Origin: a bacterium
GTDB taxonomy: Bacteria; Patescibacteria; CPR2; UBA1875; JAJYID01
Assembly: GCA_030647205.1 (NCBI GenBank)
Contig: JAUSJO010000005.1
Location: 1 to 64,000 of the forward strand
Length of the DNA stretch: 64,000 nucleotides
Direction of reading: 5' to 3'
Part shown: piece by piece, positions 15,501 through 24,945 of the stretch
How positions within the stretch are numbered: position 1 is the stretch's first letter
Layout: the number at the start of each line of letters is the position of its first letter
Translations under genes and position numbers: made by a program
The notes under the pieces: generated by a model
Seen by the model: only the letters and a program-made list of their open reading frames with translations
Databases searched by the model: none
Told to the model about the DNA's origin: nothing

Positions 15501-18500
15501 GCAGGAACTATTACAGCGAACTCACTTACGTCCGGAAAGATTCTATCTCTTACATCTTCCTCTACCGCGGCATCAACGGGAAACACAGGACTGAATATTG
15601 CTATATCGGGTGCCAATGGAACTGCCGGTATTACGCGTTATGGCATGCAGTCTGCGGTGACGGCCACAGGTGCAACCAGTACCAATGTTGGCGGATATTT
15701 CTCAGCTTCCGGGGCAACGAATAACTATGGGTTGGTTGTTAGCTCTGGTAGTGTTGGTATCGGCACAGTAACTCCGAACGAAAAACTAACTGTCACTGGC
15801 GGGACGATACTACAAACTATTTCGACTGACCCTGTAGTTGTAGGATCGTTAACTGATGCTGACATGAGTGGTGTTATGGGAGTCAAGGTGGTAGACAGAT
15901 ATGCTTATGCGGCATCGTATAGTTCAGGTACTCTTACTATTTTAGATGTTTCAAATCCAGCAAGTCCGGTGAAAAAGGGAGTTGCCAGAGGGGTCACGGC
16001 TGCAGTTGGTGTACAAGTCGTCGGTCAGTATGCATATGTAACTGAATATGCCACAGAAGGGGGGATGACGGTGGTTGACGTCTCTAACCCAACTTTACCA
16101 GTTGTAGTTGGCAAAGTTGGCGGTCTAGACCATGCATTGCATATATCTGTGTCAGGTAAATATGCATATGTTACTGCCGCAGGAAATAGCGCGACAGGGA
16201 ACAAGATGGTTGTTATTGATATCTCCAATCCTGAACTGCCAATCATAGTGGGAACCCTTAAAGACGATACGCACTTATACAAGGCCGACGGTCTATGGGT
16301 GGCTGGTAAATATGCTTATGTGGAGTCCCATTATGCTGTGGGAGAGTTAGCTCCGGACCCTGATGCTGACTATCTGAACGTTGTTGATATCTCAGATCCA
16401 ACCAACCCAACACTAGTGTCGTCTTACTTAAGGGCTGAGTTTTCTGGAGCCGATGAGATGTATATTTCCGGCAGGTACGCATATCTTTGCGGGCTTTATT
16501 CGGACACCTTCTCCGTAGTTGATATTTCCAATCCTAAGAGCTTATCAATAGTAGGTTCGGTACAGGATCACACGCGTCTTGACTTCATGCCTTGGACTTA
16601 TGTGTCCGGTAAATATGCTTATGTAGGGGGTAACAGTGGTGTGACAGTGCTGGATATTTCAAATCCAACAGCACCGGTCATAGTCGGAAATAACAACACA
16701 GTAACCGGCATTGACGAAGTATATGTATCGGGTAGATACATATATGCCGCAGCAAGTACAAATCTTTCCATATTAGATATTTTTGGTACGGATCTGCCAT
16801 CTGCAAATATTGGTAATCTCACTGTTACGGCCGCTCAGGTTGACGTGAATATAGTCGTCGGAAATGACGCATATGTAAAAAATGGTTTAAATGTAGGTGA
16901 AGGTGGGATTTTCACAAATGGCGAAATAAGCGCAGGCGGAGAAGTTACCACGCCCGGAGTTGTCATCGCAGAAACGATACCTAAGTTGCCTACAACATTC
17001 GCTGATTCTGTCGGTTTTGGAAGTACTACACCCACCTCAGTATTTGTTCAGGGAGAATTTGCATACGTTGTGAACCAGACCTATGATCTTCTTCTCATAT
17101 ATAATAAAGCAGATCTGGGTACAGTTCTAGGATTTGTTGCCGTAGGCACCAACGCAAGCGCCAACCCAACATCAGTTTTTGTTCAGGGCAGTTATGCGTA
17201 TGTAGCAAACAATAATAATGGAATCGAGGTATTTGATGTTTCTAACCCGGCCGTACCAGCGAAGCGGGGGAATGCGGGGTTTGCAAGCTATAGCCCCACC
17301 TCAGTCTATGTCCAGGGCAACTATGCATACTGGGTAAACCAAGCCTATGATTATATTTTGATCCATGATATATCAAACCCGAACTCACTTGTATTTAAAG
17401 GGTCGGTGCTCTCCGGCACTGATCCCACCTCAGTCTTTGTTCAGGGTAACTATGCTTACATTACTAACAGCGCTGACGGCCTTAAGGTAGTCGATATCTC
17501 AAGCCCTACCGCCCCAGTTGATGTCGGGAATGTAGGTCTGGCTGGAGCGCTGCCAAAGTCTGTTTATGTCCAAGGCAAGTATGCTTACATGGTCGGTCAA
17601 ACAGCTGATACGCTCATAGTTTATGATGTGTCTAACCCTGTCTCACCTACAAATATTGGCAGTATCGCCGCGGGCACTAATCCTACATCCGTTTTCGTCC
17701 AAGGCAGCTATGCCTATGTGACCGATAGCGGTAAGCTCAAGGTGTATGACGTTTCTACGCCCAGTGCTCCTGCGAGCTTAGGGGACGTGTCCTCTGGCAC
17801 AAATCCCACATCAGTTTTTGTTCAGGGGCAATACGCCTATGTGACCAATACTACTGACCAGCTATACAAGTTTGATATGGGTTCATATAACCAAGGTATT
17901 AGCACGGGCGGTCTAGATGTTAATAAGGCACATGTTCATGGCAATGTGGATATAGTAACTGATACCGATGCCACGGCTACAGCAGTAAGAACCGGTACTA
18001 CTGTCACGAGCGTGACTATAACAAGTGGCGGTTCCGGGTATACTAAGGTGCCAAACGTATTCTTCAAAGGGGGTGCGGGTAGCGGAGCAGCTGCTCATGC
18101 TGTACTTACAAATGGTGTGGTTACAAGCATTGTGGTTGATGCTGTTGGGTCTGGGTACACTTCTACCCCGACGGTTTACATAGAAGGGGGGAAAGGATTT
18201 TCATATAATGGCGATCTCTTGGTTGATGTCGCAAAAGTGGCTGGGAATGTAAAGATCATTGTTCCTTTGGCGGATACGACAGATGTTACTCCAAATGTTC
18301 ATAATACCGCAATAGGATCGGGAGCATTTAGAGATAATACAACTGGTTACTATAATACAGCCGTGGGTACTGACGCTGGCATGATGTGGACGACTGGTTA
18401 CTATAATACTGCTCTTGGTGCTTGCGCCGGAGACCATATACAGGGCGGCTATTCAAACACTGCTGTTGGCATGGGGGCGCTGTCGGGACCGATTGGTGGT

Positions 18501-19925
18501 ACAAGTGCAAGTATGAACTCAGCATTTGGAGATAATGCTCTCACATCTAACACTGGCAATGGGAACACAGCTCTTGGCTACCAAGCAGGGAAAGCAAATA
18601 CATCGGGTGCATATAATACTTTTATTGGCTATAATGCCGGATATACCGGCACAGCTGCAACGCTTCAGAAGGCGGCGGCCATTGGTTATAATGCTCAAGT
18701 CACTCAAGACAGCAGCATAGTCTTTGGTGGCACTGGTGTAGATGCGGTCAAAGTCGGCATAGGGTTAACAGCACCAACAGAGGTTCTGGATGTAGTAGGC
18801 AACATCAACATAAGTTCAGGTAGTAGCGTTAAAACTAATGGCCAGATATTTTTAAGAAATACAGGGGCCGCAGATTCCCCCGGATATAGCGATTATTCCA
18901 ATATATTGCTTGGTGTTAATAGCGGCGCCAATCTTGCTCCAGCCGCAGGATGGTTAGGGGTTGCAAATACTGCAATCGGCAGAAATACGCTAAACGGCGT
19001 TACAACGGGTAGTAACAACGTAGCCATTGGGCTGGGAACAATGAATGGGGCGGGTACTACCGCTACTAGTAATACGGCTCTTGGTATGGGCGCGGGGGCT
19101 ACTCTTCAGGGCAATCAGAATGTATTTATAGGTGATAACTCAGGTGGAGCTATTACGGGTTCGGGTAATGTAATGATTGGATATCAGGCCGGCAAACAAG
19201 CGGTTCAAACTGCTGTTTCAAACAAGCTTTACATAGATAACTCAAATGACTCCACGCCGCTTATTTATGGTGATTTTAGTACTGATGCAATCACTATAAA
19301 TGGAACCTTGGCATCAGGAACGGTGAATGGTCAGACCGTATCATCCAGCGCGAACTTTACGGGGACTGTCACGGTGGCTACATCTGTTTCAACTCCAACC
19401 ATTACAACTTCGGGCGCCGGTATATCATTTAACTCAAAGAATTTAACAAATGTGGGAACTATCGCTTCAAGTACTATCAATGGCCAAACTATATCTACAT
19501 CGGCAAACTTTACCGGCACGCTCGCAGTTTCAAGTACTTCTTTGTTTAGTGCCAACATAACCGTAAATGGTCACATTATTACGGGTAATGCCAGTGGTAC
19601 TACTACGGTAGCTGTCGGTGCTGCTGCAGGAACGGGTGGAAGTGTTGGGGCGAGCATTGTGGGTAATGATACTGCCGGATATGTGACAATTACCACGGGG
19701 AACGCTTTAACCACTACCACGGGCACTATGGCAACCGTTACTTTTGCAAATGCTTATGGGGCTACGCCAAAGGCAGTGATTCTGACGCCGCAAGGCAATA
19801 CAAACGGATCAAGTGTTAACTATTATGTAGGTAGTGCCGGAACTACAACATTTACCATAAATACAGGAACAGTCCCTACGGGTGGAGGTAACACCTATAT
19901 CTACAACTATATGATTATGCAGTAG
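12552..19925 (+). CDS. Giant membrane-anchored fibre-like surface protein with LVIVD repeats
   Basis: The product is 2457 residues. A basic start and one transmembrane helix (about 9-32) anchor it with the bulk outside the cell. Then come two NLYYTDERAR-type repeats (about 125-165), as in phage tail fibres; paired tail-fibre modules with GTITTGTW and VANGGTGATD (about 255-425); and three LVIVD-repeat blocks (about 535-840, 1095-1415, 1486-1780), with units carrying VYVSGNYAY and VVDISNP. A GGSGYT/GSGYTSTP pair follows (about 1810-1880), then YadA-head-like NTAIG/NTALGYQAG repeats (about 1916-2080 and 2117-2222), and a beta-rich C-terminus with TPQGNTNG. It is most likely a trimeric or beta-rod adhesin; the ligand is unknown. 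It is not part of a prophage: no head, tail or integrase genes are near. Confidence 0.8.
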   Translation: MQVSAYKSLVIKTLILAAILMLVSGSFIYFITLKKVDQKYKNQQSKGGSVPISAEGLKDDFISLQQETGSPQEGGLNITGNIQTQGSVQGSSVSADSLNIGSLSGTLKANQGVVSGGATTSDVPEGDNLYYTDERARQAQGSSAKNTDDITEGTNKYYTDERARSSISGSSSINYNSTTGAASLSNSGVTSGTYGDSTHVGQFTVDAQGRVTSAATVLITGAAPTGAAGGDLTGNYPNPTISNSWGGTTGINTLGTITTGTWNGTAIQDTYIATSANWNTAYSERNQWDGGATGLVAATGRTSLGLGSLATLSSVNNGNWSGTALAVANGGTGATDAAGARTNLGLGSVENTALSTWAGSSNITTLGTIGTGIWNGAAIQDANIASSANWNTAYSERNQWDGGSTGLTAVTGRTSLGLGDIATQSSSAVSISGGAITGTTTFNAGAVTSSGVVQGTAVISPSVYGSSSASGNLSIESTSNATKGNIAIASNGGNVGVGTATPDERLTIAGNVKQVASGNPTVQSTYTSGTATAGGVYVSGNYAYLAAMGDGLLVSNISNPSSPVTVGSYNTDGYAIDVYVSGKYAYVGETNGLKIIDISNPAVPTQVGSYATAGLIESVYVVGKYAYLASNTAENKLLIVDISNPASPTLKGSYTATEGPVGVYVNGNYAYIAEGDMSAPYTSSHLTVVNISNPASPTLASTVVISGEAEEVYQSGGYVYVSIWDKDSNLASRIEVYDVSNPSVAPVLKDSQTVSGEAAWGLYVSGKYAYVAVTDVTDPWTESKLEVFDISNPSAISTIGSVSVLGSPWNLKVSGKYAYVTALNAAGSPMQIININGMEASALSVGNVQSGNIIVTENMDIGNTLSVKSGISVGSQGINSAGRLSVGNEAYFQGNVGIGDTTPLSLFTVGSGDLFQVNSSGQIAAVAGYTQGSGNFAISGAGTFTTGTGAISLQGATTIAAGKNLALASGTGTFAQTYTGTATAGTITANSLTSGKILSLTSSSTAASTGNTGLNIAISGANGTAGITRYGMQSAVTATGATSTNVGGYFSASGATNNYGLVVSSGSVGIGTVTPNEKLTVTGGTILQTISTDPVVVGSLTDADMSGVMGVKVVDRYAYAASYSSGTLTILDVSNPASPVKKGVARGVTAAVGVQVVGQYAYVTEYATEGGMTVVDVSNPTLPVVVGKVGGLDHALHISVSGKYAYVTAAGNSATGNKMVVIDISNPELPIIVGTLKDDTHLYKADGLWVAGKYAYVESHYAVGELAPDPDADYLNVVDISDPTNPTLVSSYLRAEFSGADEMYISGRYAYLCGLYSDTFSVVDISNPKSLSIVGSVQDHTRLDFMPWTYVSGKYAYVGGNSGVTVLDISNPTAPVIVGNNNTVTGIDEVYVSGRYIYAAASTNLSILDIFGTDLPSANIGNLTVTAAQVDVNIVVGNDAYVKNGLNVGEGGIFTNGEISAGGEVTTPGVVIAETIPKLPTTFADSVGFGSTTPTSVFVQGEFAYVVNQTYDLLLIYNKADLGTVLGFVAVGTNASANPTSVFVQGSYAYVANNNNGIEVFDVSNPAVPAKRGNAGFASYSPTSVYVQGNYAYWVNQAYDYILIHDISNPNSLVFKGSVLSGTDPTSVFVQGNYAYITNSADGLKVVDISSPTAPVDVGNVGLAGALPKSVYVQGKYAYMVGQTADTLIVYDVSNPVSPTNIGSIAAGTNPTSVFVQGSYAYVTDSGKLKVYDVSTPSAPASLGDVSSGTNPTSVFVQGQYAYVTNTTDQLYKFDMGSYNQGISTGGLDVNKAHVHGNVDIVTDTDATATAVRTGTTVTSVTITSGGSGYTKVPNVFFKGGAGSGAAAHAVLTNGVVTSIVVDAVGSGYTSTPTVYIEGGKGFSYNGDLLVDVAKVAGNVKIIVPLADTTDVTPNVHNTAIGSGAFRDNTTGYYNTAVGTDAGMMWTTGYYNTALGACAGDHIQGGYSNTAVGMGALSGPIGGTSASMNSAFGDNALTSNTGNGNTALGYQAGKANTSGAYNTFIGYNAGYTGTAATLQKAAAIGYNAQVTQDSSIVFGGTGVDAVKVGIGLTAPTEVLDVVGNINISSGSSVKTNGQIFLRNTGAADSPGYSDYSNILLGVNSGANLAPAAGWLGVANTAIGRNTLNGVTTGSNNVAIGLGTMNGAGTTATSNTALGMGAGATLQGNQNVFIGDNSGGAITGSGNVMIGYQAGKQAVQTAVSNKLYIDNSNDSTPLIYGDFSTDAITINGTLASGTVNGQTVSSSANFTGTVTVATSVSTPTITTSGAGISFNSKNLTNVGTIASSTINGQTISTSANFTGTLAVSSTSLFSANITVNGHIITGNASGTTTVAVGAAAGTGGSVGASIVGNDTAGYVTITTGNALTTTTGTMATVTFANAYGATPKAVILTPQGNTNGSSVNYYVGSAGTTTFTINTGTVPTGGGNTYIYNYMIMQ

Positions 19926-19965
19926 CATGCTTTATACGGCTATCGATCTGGCACTCTAATTTATA

Positions 19966-20030
19966 GAATAAATAATTTATTCATCGCCAAAATTTAAATA
20001 ATTCGGTATTTTTGCCGGATTATTTATTTT
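19966..20030 (+). terminator. Double-hairpin terminator after giant gene 1
   Basis: GAATAAA (19966-19972) pairs with TTTATTC (19976-19982). ATAATTCGGT (19998-20007) pairs with GCCGGATTAT (20014-20023) and is followed by T-rich sequence. It is homologous to the terminator at 12331-12390. Confidence 0.75.
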
Positions 20031-20050
20031 CTAAATAAACCTTTAAGCCC

Positions 20051-20080
20051 TTGACTCGTTGGTAGAAAAACCATTATTAT
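20051..20080 (+). promoter_or_regulatory. Promoter of giant surface gene 2
   Basis: TTGACT (20051-20056) and TATTAT (20075-20080) are 18 bases apart. The leader is short, and CTTGGGG lies just before the ATG at 20117. Confidence 0.6.
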
Positions 20081-20116
20081 TGTGCTGTAATTAAAATAGA
20101 TATGATCCTTGGGGTT

Positions 20117-23100
20117 ATGAAGGCCATAAAAATAAAAAAGCTATTGATAAAATGTTTTCTTCTAGTTGCAGTACTTGTGATTGGTGGGTATTTTTCAGTG
20201 TTCCAGCTTGCCATCCAAAAGGCTGAAGAAGTTCGACATAAAAATCAAACCGAACTCACCAATACAAAACAGAAGTTAGACCAGGATATTCAGGCAGTAA
20301 AGAAAGATTTATCTTCATCTATAACAAACAGAGGATATACAGAGATGAGCGCAGATCAGTTTACTTCGAAAGAAATAACATCTGGGCAGATTACTTCGGG
20401 TCAACTGACAGCATCAAGCGGCGTAAACATACAGGGTAGTCTTGCGGCAGATAGTCCGGTTCAGTCATCCGCTACTCTGGCGGCAAGTGTAGACCCAGGG
20501 ACCATTTCCATATATCATGACGGATCGAACGGACACGTGGAAACTAATAGGGGGAGTATATTTCTTACGCCCGCAAACGGCTATCTAAGATCGGATGGCA
20601 ATCTTTACCCTAAAACAAACAACACTTACAACCTTGGTGTTTCTGGCTGGATGTGGAAAGACATTTACCTCCAAGGGAGTCTCCGGGATAGCGGCAACTC
20701 AGCGGCTGGGGTCACTGTTGCAGATTTGAGAAATGCGAAAAACCATATGTATACAAACGGATCAAGTCACTCTTGGCTTGGCCAAAGCTTAAGGATAGAA
20801 AACTCGCCGACGTTTAGGGGACTTACATTAAACGGAAACTTATCTCTCGGGACAAATACCTTAACCACTACAAACGCTACGGTTGTAGCCAATCTGAATG
20901 CAGACACTTTGGACGGTTATCATGCTGCCGATCTTCTAAGCGGAGTTTTGCCTCCCGGGGGAACAACATCTGACTATTTGAGAGGAGACAATACGTGGCA
21001 AGCTTTGAATTCATCGGCCGTTCAGGGTCTTGGGGCACTTGCAACCATTGATACGATTAACAACGGACAATGGTCAGGGACAGCTCTCTCGGTTGCAAAT
21101 GGTGGTACGGGCGCTACTCTTGCAGTAGACGCGAGGACGAACCTGGGGCTTGGTACTTTGGCAGTTGAAGATGCCGCAACTTGGGCAGGATCAACGAGCA
21201 TTGCGACAGTCGGAACCATTACGACAGGCACTTGGAACGCAGGAGCCCTAACTTCCTCGGGAGCTATACAGGGCACATCATTGAATATTTTTGGGAACGC
21301 TGATGCAACGCATGTTATTGTTAGGGCGAATGCCACACAAAGTAATACTAATCCGCTTATCAGCATCCAGGCAAGCGATGGTGCAGAACTATTTAGAATT
21401 CATTCAGATGATATAGACAATATATTCATAGGACGTGACGCAGGTATGAACAATGTTGCAAATCCGAGTACTAGCGCAGGTAACTACAATACTTTTCTGG
21501 GATATACTGCAGGAAGGAATAATACATCAGGACATTACAATACTTACCTAGGAAACAGATCAGGTGCCCTCACAACCTCGGGAGATCACAATACCTTTGT
21601 TGGGATGCAGTCAGGGTATAACAACACAACTGGGCAATATAATAATTTTTTTGGCATAACGGCCGGCCAAGACTTAACTGATGGAGATCATAATTTGGCA
21701 TTAGGTTCTTACGCTCAGTTTGGTTTGGTAACTGGTGAAAGTAACATGTCTATTGGTAACTATGCAGGCTATAACAGACTTCTGGCTAGAGCGAACATAC
21801 TACAAGGATACGGCGCTGGCGGTTCAGGAAAAGCCGGTGCCTATAATACGGCTGTTGGAGATAATACTTTATATAACGATTATACGGGGATGGGTAATGC
21901 GTCATTTGGTGCTTATTCTTTATATAATAATAAAGGGACAAGTGATAGAAGCATAACCGGTTTTAGCGCCAGTGGTGGAAATACAAAAGTTACGACACTT
22001 ACTAGTCACGGTCTTCAGGTCAGTGACTCGGTATTTATAGCATTTAATGATACTACTCAAACTGAAGTTACAAAATCAGGGAAGTACACAGTTTTAACTG
22101 TTCCCGATGCCACAAGCTTCACAATTAGCAAAACTTACGATTCTGCAAATGATAAGAAGGGATGGTGGGAACGAGGAGCAACCTTCTCTGATAATGGAAG
22201 CGGTAAAGTAAGGGTAATTTCAAACAATCATGGTGTTCCTAACGGAGGCATGGTAGCTCTTGGTTACAGCGGAACCGGAGTTACGGGAGGTTATTATAAG
22301 GGCTTGCAGGTGGCAACTCTGGTTGATGCTAATACATTTGATTTGACAGATCTAAGCTATACAGCAAGCGTTACTTCCGGTTGGTTTTTTTATGAAGATG
22401 ACGCTATAAATAACACGGCAATCGGAACTTTGGCGGGATATGCAAATACTACCGGTATAAATAATACATTTCTTGGATATAAATCAGGAATGACGTCTAC
22501 TGCGACTCTCCAGAATGCCGCAGCGATTGGCTACAATGCTCAAGTCACTCAGAATAGCTCCATTGTTCTTGGTGGTACAGGGGCTGACGCTGTTAATATC
22601 GGGATAGGGACTACGGCTCCTCTCGAAAAGATACATGTTGACCATGGTAATATGCGACTTGATCAAGAAGCGGCTCCCGGAGCACTAACAGCAACCGTAA
22701 CTGCGACAGCGGGCAATCCAAATGGTACTTACCAATATGCCGTTACTTTTGTGACCGCCGATGGCGAAACTGAGGCTGGTACCGCTAGTACGGCTGTGTC
22801 CCCAGCTCTTAAACAGGTTAGTTTGACAAATATCCCTCTTGGTTCAAGTAAAGTAACTGCTAGAAAGATTTATAGGAGTTCAGAGGGGGAACATTGGGCG
22901 GGATATACAAATAAAGTGAGAAATGCCAAACTAGTCACTACTCTTGCCAATAATACAGCGACGACATATACGGATAATGTTGCCGATGGATCGCTTGGCG
23001 CCGCCGCCCCATACAATAATACTACCGGAGGAAGTATAATGAACGGCACTGTGACTGTTATGGAAGCAGACCAAGGAGTTACAAGATTAGGCTATAATGC

Positions 23101-24868
23101 TGGTAGCGTAAATAAGGGTGCGAGCAATACATTTATAGGGATCAACTCTGGCCAGAACAATACTACGGCTGACTACATAACTGCTGTCGGAATAAATTCT
23201 TTACAGTCAAATACTTCAGGTTGGTACAATGTTGCTCTTGGAGCACATACTCTCTCATCTAATGTTGATGGCTATAGTAATGTTGCTATAGGGACAAACA
23301 CCTTACATAGTAATGTTTCGGGAGACAACAATACAGCCGTTGGCACAGATGTTCAAAGAGATACTACTGGCAACAACAACACCTCGATCGGTTCACACTC
23401 TTTGCATTTTACTACTACAGGGAGCAACAATGCTGCTGTTGGAGATTTTTCACTTTATTCAAATCTTACGGGGAGCCGCAACTCTACCAGCGGATCAATG
23501 GCTCTCTACTCAAATTCGACTGGGAGCAATAATTCTGCTATTGGATATTTGTCCCTCTTTAGTAATACTATCGGCGGCTTCAATGTCGCCAACGGCATCG
23601 ACTCCCTTGGTAGTACAAACCCGACAGCCAGTGGAACTATAACGGCATTTGCCAACTCTCCTACCGAACCGGGAGTAAAGACCCAGGTGACATCAGCCGG
23701 ACACGGCAGGTCAAACGGCGCTCTGGTTACTATTTATGATCCTACCGCTGCCTTTAACTCCTCGGTATATAAAGGTATCTGGGTAATTTCCAATGTCGCA
23801 GCAAATACCTTTGATATTACTAAGGTTTATTCCGCAGAGGCGGCAGGCGGCAGTAAGTGGGTAGTAGGAGGCGGGAATACGGCTCTCGGAGGTTCATCTG
23901 GTTATGCTAATACTACCGGTACAGGCAATACTTTCCTTGGCTATAACGCAGGGGCTACCTCAACTGCAACCCTCCAAAATGCTACAGCCATCGGATATAA
24001 CGCTCAGGTTACGGCAAGTAACTCTATTGTGCTTGGTGGTACAGGCAGTACAGACTCGGTAAATGTTGGTATTGGAACAACGGCGCCGACGACTATGCTG
24101 GATGTCAGACAGTCGGTCAATGGCACAAATATAGTAAATATCCAGCGTGTCACAGATACCTCACCAACCGGTCATCTTCTAGACTTCAAGACTGCTGCTG
24201 GGGGAACATTAACTTACTTTAATAGTTACGGAAACTATGTAGGGGTAGCGTTGCAAGAATTGTATACAACAGCTTCACCGACTTACTTTGAGGCTAACTC
24301 ATGGGTCATACAAGGAAGTGGGACAGGTCCTACTAGGATTGGTTCAAGTAATAATAAAAACATAGAGCTTTACCCGCAGGGGACCGGCAGTCTTTTAGTC
24401 AAAGGAACGATGGCCGCGCTTGGGCCAAACAGTTCTGCATATACTGCGTCCAAGTCAACAACGACGATAACTGCAACCGTTGGAACATTTTCGGCTGCCG
24501 ATGTTGGGAAATACTTTATCTGGGGTGACTCCGGAGGTACAACAGATAGAATAACAGGATACACAGACGCCACCCACGTTACCGTTGCAGATAGTGGCAC
24601 CATGACCTCGCAGACAGGATATGTAAGAGTAACAAACTTATACGTTACTTTGGCAACTGGCAATATTGGTATAGGTACAAATAATCCAACCGAGAAACTG
24701 GAAGTGAATGGTGGTATGCGTTTAAATACTACAACGGCTAAACCAACCTGTGATGCTACACATCGCGGCACTTTCTGGGTGAACCAAGGCGCAGCAGGAG
24801 TTAAGGACGATGTAGAGGTTTGTGCCAAAGATGCTGCTGACGCCTATGCGTGGAGAACTATTTACTAA
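20117..24868 (+). CDS. Second giant membrane-anchored fibre-like surface protein
   Basis: The product is about 1583 residues. I place the start at ATG 20117, because CTTGGGG sits before it as before giant gene 1; an in-frame ATG at 20102 is the alternative. One transmembrane helix (about 9-30) is followed by a short coiled coil (about 35-65). Then come a fibre module with NNTYNLG and WKDIYLQG (about 128-192), a VANGGTGATL module (about 295-355), and YadA-head-like repeats (about 438-610, 991-1165). Three inserted beta domains of a SHGL/NTFDLT type lie at about 614-761 and 1173-1250, and a fibronectin-like module at about 853-965. The C-terminus (about 1511-1583) has GIGTNNPTEKLEV and a two-cysteine RGTFWVNQ...EVCAKDA cap. 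It lacks LVIVD repeats. Confidence 0.78.
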   Translation: MKAIKIKKLLIKCFLLVAVLVIGGYFSVFQLAIQKAEEVRHKNQTELTNTKQKLDQDIQAVKKDLSSSITNRGYTEMSADQFTSKEITSGQITSGQLTASSGVNIQGSLAADSPVQSSATLAASVDPGTISIYHDGSNGHVETNRGSIFLTPANGYLRSDGNLYPKTNNTYNLGVSGWMWKDIYLQGSLRDSGNSAAGVTVADLRNAKNHMYTNGSSHSWLGQSLRIENSPTFRGLTLNGNLSLGTNTLTTTNATVVANLNADTLDGYHAADLLSGVLPPGGTTSDYLRGDNTWQALNSSAVQGLGALATIDTINNGQWSGTALSVANGGTGATLAVDARTNLGLGTLAVEDAATWAGSTSIATVGTITTGTWNAGALTSSGAIQGTSLNIFGNADATHVIVRANATQSNTNPLISIQASDGAELFRIHSDDIDNIFIGRDAGMNNVANPSTSAGNYNTFLGYTAGRNNTSGHYNTYLGNRSGALTTSGDHNTFVGMQSGYNNTTGQYNNFFGITAGQDLTDGDHNLALGSYAQFGLVTGESNMSIGNYAGYNRLLARANILQGYGAGGSGKAGAYNTAVGDNTLYNDYTGMGNASFGAYSLYNNKGTSDRSITGFSASGGNTKVTTLTSHGLQVSDSVFIAFNDTTQTEVTKSGKYTVLTVPDATSFTISKTYDSANDKKGWWERGATFSDNGSGKVRVISNNHGVPNGGMVALGYSGTGVTGGYYKGLQVATLVDANTFDLTDLSYTASVTSGWFFYEDDAINNTAIGTLAGYANTTGINNTFLGYKSGMTSTATLQNAAAIGYNAQVTQNSSIVLGGTGADAVNIGIGTTAPLEKIHVDHGNMRLDQEAAPGALTATVTATAGNPNGTYQYAVTFVTADGETEAGTASTAVSPALKQVSLTNIPLGSSKVTARKIYRSSEGEHWAGYTNKVRNAKLVTTLANNTATTYTDNVADGSLGAAAPYNNTTGGSIMNGTVTVMEADQGVTRLGYNAGSVNKGASNTFIGINSGQNNTTADYITAVGINSLQSNTSGWYNVALGAHTLSSNVDGYSNVAIGTNTLHSNVSGDNNTAVGTDVQRDTTGNNNTSIGSHSLHFTTTGSNNAAVGDFSLYSNLTGSRNSTSGSMALYSNSTGSNNSAIGYLSLFSNTIGGFNVANGIDSLGSTNPTASGTITAFANSPTEPGVKTQVTSAGHGRSNGALVTIYDPTAAFNSSVYKGIWVISNVAANTFDITKVYSAEAAGGSKWVVGGGNTALGGSSGYANTTGTGNTFLGYNAGATSTATLQNATAIGYNAQVTASNSIVLGGTGSTDSVNVGIGTTAPTTMLDVRQSVNGTNIVNIQRVTDTSPTGHLLDFKTAAGGTLTYFNSYGNYVGVALQELYTTASPTYFEANSWVIQGSGTGPTRIGSSNNKNIELYPQGTGSLLVKGTMAALGPNSSAYTASKSTTTITATVGTFSAADVGKYFIWGDSGGTTDRITGYTDATHVTVADSGTMTSQTGYVRVTNLYVTLATGNIGIGTNNPTEKLEVNGGMRLNTTTAKPTCDATHRGTFWVNQGAAGVKDDVEVCAKDAADAYAWRTIY

Positions 24869-24899
24869 CAGCTCCTTTTTGACCTCTCATGGTTTTTGG

Positions 24900-24923
24900 G
24901 TAAATAGGGTTTACTGTTTTTTT
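24900..24923 (+). terminator. Weak terminator after giant gene 2
   Basis: GTAAA (24900-24904) and TTTAC (24910-24914) form a five-base-pair stem followed by a run of seven T. It is the only candidate between the giant gene and the next promoter. Confidence 0.4.
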
Positions 24924-24933
24924 CTTTTTGTTC

Positions 24934-24939
24934 TATAAT
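24934..24939 (+). promoter_or_regulatory. -10 box for a leaderless mRNA
   Basis: TATAAT ends 6 bases before the ATG at 24946. There is no Shine-Dalgarno sequence. This placement favours ATG 24946 over an upstream in-frame TTG at 24928, which would lie before the -10 box. Confidence 0.55.
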
Positions 24940-24945
24940 AAACAT

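Noticed and set aside
12552..24868. Prophage tail-fibre region
   Set aside because: The modules look phage-like, but both proteins start with a membrane anchor, and no capsid, portal, terminase, tail or integrase gene is found around them.
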